A stretch of DNA of 33,928 bases, from positions 1-33,928 of the forward strand of contig SVLE01000014.1 of NCBI GenBank assembly GCA_015068065.1, in the 5' to 3' direction. The stretch comes from Oscillospiraceae bacterium (lineage in GTDB: Bacteria > Bacillota > Clostridia > Oscillospirales > Oscillospiraceae). Below, one piece after another: positions 30,838 to 33,928 of this stretch (position 1 is the stretch's first letter; each line of letters begins with the position of its first letter). A program made the translations under genes and the position numbers. The notes beneath the pieces were generated by a model. That model worked only from the letters and a program-made list of their open reading frames with translations. It searched no databases and was not told the DNA's origin.

Positions 30838-31683
30838 TTGACCTATCTGATGTCTGTGATCCTCGGCTTTGTACAGGGTGTGGCGGAGTTTCTGCCCATC
30901 TCAAGTTCCGGGCATTTGACCCTGTTCCAGCACTTTTTCGGGATGGAAGAGCCGGACAATCTGTTCAATGTTCTGCTCCACTTTGCTACACTGTTGGCCG
31001 TCTGCATTTACTATTTCCGCGATGTTGTGGAAATGGTGACAGAGTTTTTCCGCGGACTTGCCAGTTTGTTTTCGCGCAGACGGCAGGGCGGGGATATTCC
31101 AGAAGCCAGAAGACTGGTGCTGCTGGTCATCGTGGGCACGCTGCCTCTGTTCGCGGTGCTGCTCATCAAGGACTATGTGGAAGCACTGGGTTCCAGTCCT
31201 GTATTCGTCAGCTGCGCGCTGCTGGTCACCGGCTGTATCCTGTTTCTTTCTGACCGCATGGCGGGAGGACGCAAGTCTGCCCGTACCGCAACGCTGAAGG
31301 ACGTGTTGTTGGTGGGCGTGGCACAGGGGTTGGCTACCGTTCCCGGCCTGTCCCGGTCCGGCTGTACCATCTCTGCGGGCATGGCCGTCGGCTTTGAGCG
31401 GAAGTTTGCGGTGCGTTACTCGTTCCTTATGTCCCTGCCCGCGGTTCTTGGGGCCACCATTCTGGAAGTCAAGGATGTGCTGGAAGTGGAGGGTGGCCTT
31501 GTTCAGGGCCTGCTGCCCAAATATCTGGTGGGTATGGCGGTGGCCGGCATTGTAGGCTATTTCTCCATCCGTCTGGTCAATCTGCTGGCGGCAAAGGGCA
31601 AGTTTGGAGCCTTCGCCTATTACTGCTGGGCGGCGGGTATCGTTGCCCTGATTCTGAGCCTGATGGGCTGGACTTTGATTTGA
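30838..31683 (+). CDS. uppP: Undecaprenyl-diphosphate phosphatase (BacA family)
   Basis: This 281-residue membrane enzyme recycles undecaprenyl diphosphate to the monophosphate carrier used in wall synthesis, and in excess gives bacitracin resistance. About eight helices are predicted. QGVAEFLPISSSGHL near residue 14 and VPGLSRSGCTISAGMAVG near 165 are the two family signatures holding the active-site Glu, Ser and Arg. The start is a TTG at 30838 after GGGAGGTACATATT. An extended -10 (TGTTAATAT, about 30788) may give it its own promoter. It sits between tepA and ftsK. Confidence 0.95.
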   Translation: MTYLMSVILGFVQGVAEFLPISSSGHLTLFQHFFGMEEPDNLFNVLLHFATLLAVCIYYFRDVVEMVTEFFRGLASLFSRRRQGGDIPEARRLVLLVIVGTLPLFAVLLIKDYVEALGSSPVFVSCALLVTGCILFLSDRMAGGRKSARTATLKDVLLVGVAQGLATVPGLSRSGCTISAGMAVGFERKFAVRYSFLMSLPAVLGATILEVKDVLEVEGGLVQGLLPKYLVGMAVAGIVGYFSIRLVNLLAAKGKFGAFAYYCWAAGIVALILSLMGWTLI

Positions 31684-31711
31684 ACCTCCTGAGAAAGGGA
31701 TGTAGATAACC

Positions 31712-33928
31712 ATGGCTGCTACACGAAAGAAGACAAGCGGCAACCGACAGGCTGACACAGGAAAGAAACGCGGTCGGCCTGCAACCGCTCAAAAGAAAAG
31801 TACACGTGCCTCCGGGCAGAGCAAACAGCCCCCGGCAAAGCGGCCTATCCGCCGTGAAGTATGGTCGGCAGTATGCCTTGTGCTGGCACTGTTCTCCGCT
31901 TTGGGCTACTTCAGCATTGAAGGGCTGTTTATCGACTACTTCTGCGGGTTGCTCAAAGGCTTGATTGGCTGGGGATTCTTCCTTGTGGCACCTGTGCTTC
32001 TGCTGGCCTTCTATATTCTGGCCTTCCATCGGGGGCGTCCGGTGCGGCTGCGACTGACCTGCGCACTGCTGTTGCCTGTGCTGCTGGGTACCGGTCTGCA
32101 CCTGTTTCTTGCGCAGGAATATACGTGGAGCGGGGCGCTGGTGGGACAGCTATGGAGCTCTGGTCGGGAATTTGCTTCCGGCGGTATTGTGAGCGGCGTG
32201 CTGGCCATCGGCGGAAAGCAGTTGTTCAGTGTTCCAGGAACCCTGATCCTGCTGATCGTTGCGGCTTTCTTTATGGGGCTGGCAGCCTTTAACCGCGGCA
32301 TTGGGGATATTGTGGATTATATTCGCAACCGTCCCCATCCGGAATATGAGCCTCCCGTGGAAGAGCCGGAAAAGCCCAAGCGGCAGACGGTGTCGGAGCC
32401 GGTTCAGGAAAAGGCGCCTCTCAAGCGTACGGTGTTTGACATTCCTTTGGATGACGGGCCTGTGACTGCGGCACCGGAGAAAGTGCCGAACAACGCGCTG
32501 AGTGAGCCCAAACCGCAGAAAAGCGGCTTTTTCAACCGAAAACCCAATGTGAAAGCTCCGGACGAGGTACTCACCGGCGTGTCCCACATAGTGGACGAGC
32601 CCTTGGAGCCTTTTAAGGAACCTGTTCCTGCCCCTGTGCCTGAGGTAGAGGCGCCTGCTGTGCCGGAGATCGTCCGTGAGCCTGCGGTGCCCAAGGTGAC
32701 GGCCAGCGAGGCCGCGCAGGCGGCACAGGAGGTGGCCAAGGATATCGAACAGACGATGGAGCAGGAGTCCAAACCCTATCAGTATCCGCCTCTGTCCCTG
32801 TTGAACGAGAGTGGCGTGGACAGTGGCGTGGACGCTCAGAGTGAGCTGAATATCAACCGTCAGCGGCTGAATGACACCATTCGCTCCTTCGGCATTGAGG
32901 CCAACATCATTAACATTGTCCGCGGTCCTTCCGTTACCCGGTACGAGCTGGAACTGGATCAGGGCGTACGGCTGAACAAGCTGACAAATCTGGCGGATGA
33001 TATCGCTCTGGCACTGGGTGCCACCGGTGTGCGTATTGCACCCATTCCGGACAAAATCTCCGTGGTGGGTATTGAGGTGCCCAACAAGGCGGTCTCTCCC
33101 GTCAGCATCCACGAGGTCATCGGCTCCAAAAACTTCACCGACAGCAAGTCCAAGGTGTCCTTTGCGGTAGGTAAAGACATCGGTGGCCGCTGCGTGGTGG
33201 GTGACATCAGTAAGCTGCCCCATCTGCTCATCGCCGGTACTACCGGCTCCGGTAAGTCTGTGTGTACCAACTCCATCATTACTTCGCTGCTCTACAAAGC
33301 CACGCCGGAGGAGGTCCGCCTGATCATGGTGGACCCCAAGATGGTGGAACTGGGCATCTATAATGGAATTCCCCATCTGCTTATCCCCGTGGTCACTGAC
33401 CCCAAGAAGGCGGCCGGTGCGCTGCAATGGGCGGTCACGGAGATGATGAAGCGCTACCGTACCTTCTCCGAGGTTGGTGTGCGTAAGCTGGACGAATACA
33501 ACGCTCTGGCGGCCAAGACGGAGGGCATGGAAAAGATGCCCAGCGTAGTGGTTCTCATTGATGAGCTGGCCGACCTGATGCTGGTTGCCGCCAAAGAGGT
33601 GGAAGAGTCCATCTGCCGCGTGGCCCAGATGGGCCGTGCGTCTGGTATGCATCTGGTCATTGCCACCCAGCGTCCCTCTGCCGATGTCATCACCGGCCTG
33701 ATGAAGGCCAATATCCCCAGCCGCATCGCCTTTGCGGTGGCCTCTGCCATGGAGTCGCGTATTATTCTGGATACCATGGGTGCGGAAAAGCTGGTGGGCC
33801 GCGGCGATATGCTCTTTGCCCCTCTGGGCAGCGGCAAGCCCCAGCGCGTACAGGGCTGCTTTATCTCTGACGAGGAAGTGGCCCGTGTGGTGGAATTTGT
33901 CAAAAAGTCCGGTAGCGCCAACTACTCC
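31712..33928 (+). CDS. DNA translocase FtsK/SpoIIIE, cut by the right edge
   Basis: The frame is open from the ATG at 31712 to the last base (739 codons, no stop). The first 55 residues are basic and proline/alanine-rich. About four membrane helices follow (about 55-205), then an acidic, proline-rich linker (about 215-360), the alpha/beta motor domain with Walker A GTTGSGKS near 509-516, and Walker [13 protein letters not shown] near 615. [20 protein letters not shown] is a hallmark of the family. The DNA-orienting gamma domain would lie beyond the edge. It pumps chromosome DNA at division and, in spore formers, into the forespore. The start follows GAGAAAGGGATG. Confidence 0.94.
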   Translation, partial: MAATRKKTSGNRQADTGKKRGRPATAQKKSTRASGQSKQPPAKRPIRREVWSAVCLVLALFSALGYFSIEGLFIDYFCGLLKGLIGWGFFLVAPVLLLAFYILAFHRGRPVRLRLTCALLLPVLLGTGLHLFLAQEYTWSGALVGQLWSSGREFASGGIVSGVLAIGGKQLFSVPGTLILLIVAAFFMGLAAFNRGIGDIVDYIRNRPHPEYEPPVEEPEKPKRQTVSEPVQEKAPLKRTVFDIPLDDGPVTAAPEKVPNNALSEPKPQKSGFFNRKPNVKAPDEVLTGVSHIVDEPLEPFKEPVPAPVPEVEAPAVPEIVREPAVPKVTASEAAQAAQEVAKDIEQTMEQESKPYQYPPLSLLNESGVDSGVDAQSELNINRQRLNDTIRSFGIEANIINIVRGPSVTRYELELDQGVRLNKLTNLADDIALALGATGVRIAPIPDKISVVGIEVPNKAVSPVSIHEVIGSKNFTDSKSKVSFAVGKDIGGRCVVGDISKLPHLLIAGTTGSGKSVCTNSIITSLLYKATPEEVRLIMVDPKMVELGIYNGIPHLLIPVVTDPKKAAGALQWAVTEMMKRYRTFSEVGVRKLDEYNALAAKTEGMEKMPSVVVLIDELADLMLVAAKEVEESICRVAQMGRASGMHLVIATQRPSADVITGLMKANIPSRIAFAVASAMESRIILDTMGAEKLVGRGDMLFAPLGSGKPQRVQGCFISDEEVARVVEFVKKSGSANYS

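Noticed and set aside
32150-33652. A 500-codon open frame on the minus strand opposite ftsK
   Set aside because: It is the complement of the FtsK motor domain, His- and Gly-rich, and has no family resemblance. The plus-strand frame carries intact Walker motifs.

Overview
The window is chromosomal DNA from an anaerobic Firmicute, most likely a gut Clostridium-group bacterium of the Oscillospiraceae type (inference). The signs are strong AGGAGG ribosome sites, TTGACA/TATAAT-type promoters with 17-base spacers, indolepyruvate:ferredoxin oxidoreductase, a small 2[4Fe-4S] ferredoxin, a desulfoferrodoxin-like protein, and TepA plus an FtsK/SpoIIIE translocase. Nothing in the sequence fixes the species.

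Region 1 (about 160-6230) is a compact phage-derived cassette. A leftward lysogeny-type unit (XRE repressor, ImmA/IrrE metallopeptidase, small membrane protein) faces a rightward operon. That operon encodes a zinc-ribbon protein, a coiled-coil protein, a sigma-region-4-like regulator, a 735-residue fibre with collagen-like repeats and an intact SGNH hydrolase, several holin-like membrane proteins and a CHAP endolysin. No integrase, terminase, portal, capsid or tail-tube gene is present, and all reading frames are intact. The ends of the layout resemble PBSX (xkdA/xre/xpf ... xhlA/xhlB/xlyA) with the virion genes missing. It also resembles sigma-factor + cargo + holin loci that release clostridial toxins and bacteriocins. 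This is the most interesting locus in the window.

Region 2 (6230-11660) holds an orphan promoter with a palindromic operator and a structured non-coding leader, a YfhO-family membrane protein, an SLC13-type permease, a LysE-type exporter, a TSCPD-domain protein, and a short transcript carrying only a 38-residue and a 9-residue ORF before a strong terminator.

Region 3 (11650-14780) is a coenzyme A cluster. A PanT-like ECF S-component and type III pantothenate kinase (coaX) run rightward, and coaBC runs leftward from a shared intergenic region with a 28-base inverted repeat. A tRNA-Leu(CAA) follows.

Region 4 (14785-21960) carries an XRE-desulforedoxin-superoxide-reductase-like fusion (probable redox sensor), malQ, a ClpC-type unfoldase, an OFA-like MFS transporter and its likely LysR regulator.

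Region 5 (21960-29890) has a ferredoxin and a leftward operon of a TrpR/YerC-like regulator, iorA, iorB, paaK and a double-ACT protein. These would interconvert aryl-acetates, aryl-acetyl-CoAs and aryl-pyruvates. A rightward acyl-CoA ligase and a PLP aminotransferase lie opposite.

Region 6 (29990-33928) is tepA, uppP and the 5' part of ftsK/spoIIIE, which runs off the right edge. No CRISPR array, rRNA, insertion sequence or integrase was seen. No gene-free stretch exceeds about 300 bases; the longest (1153-1445, 6227-6473, 12852-13147) are regulatory and are described below.
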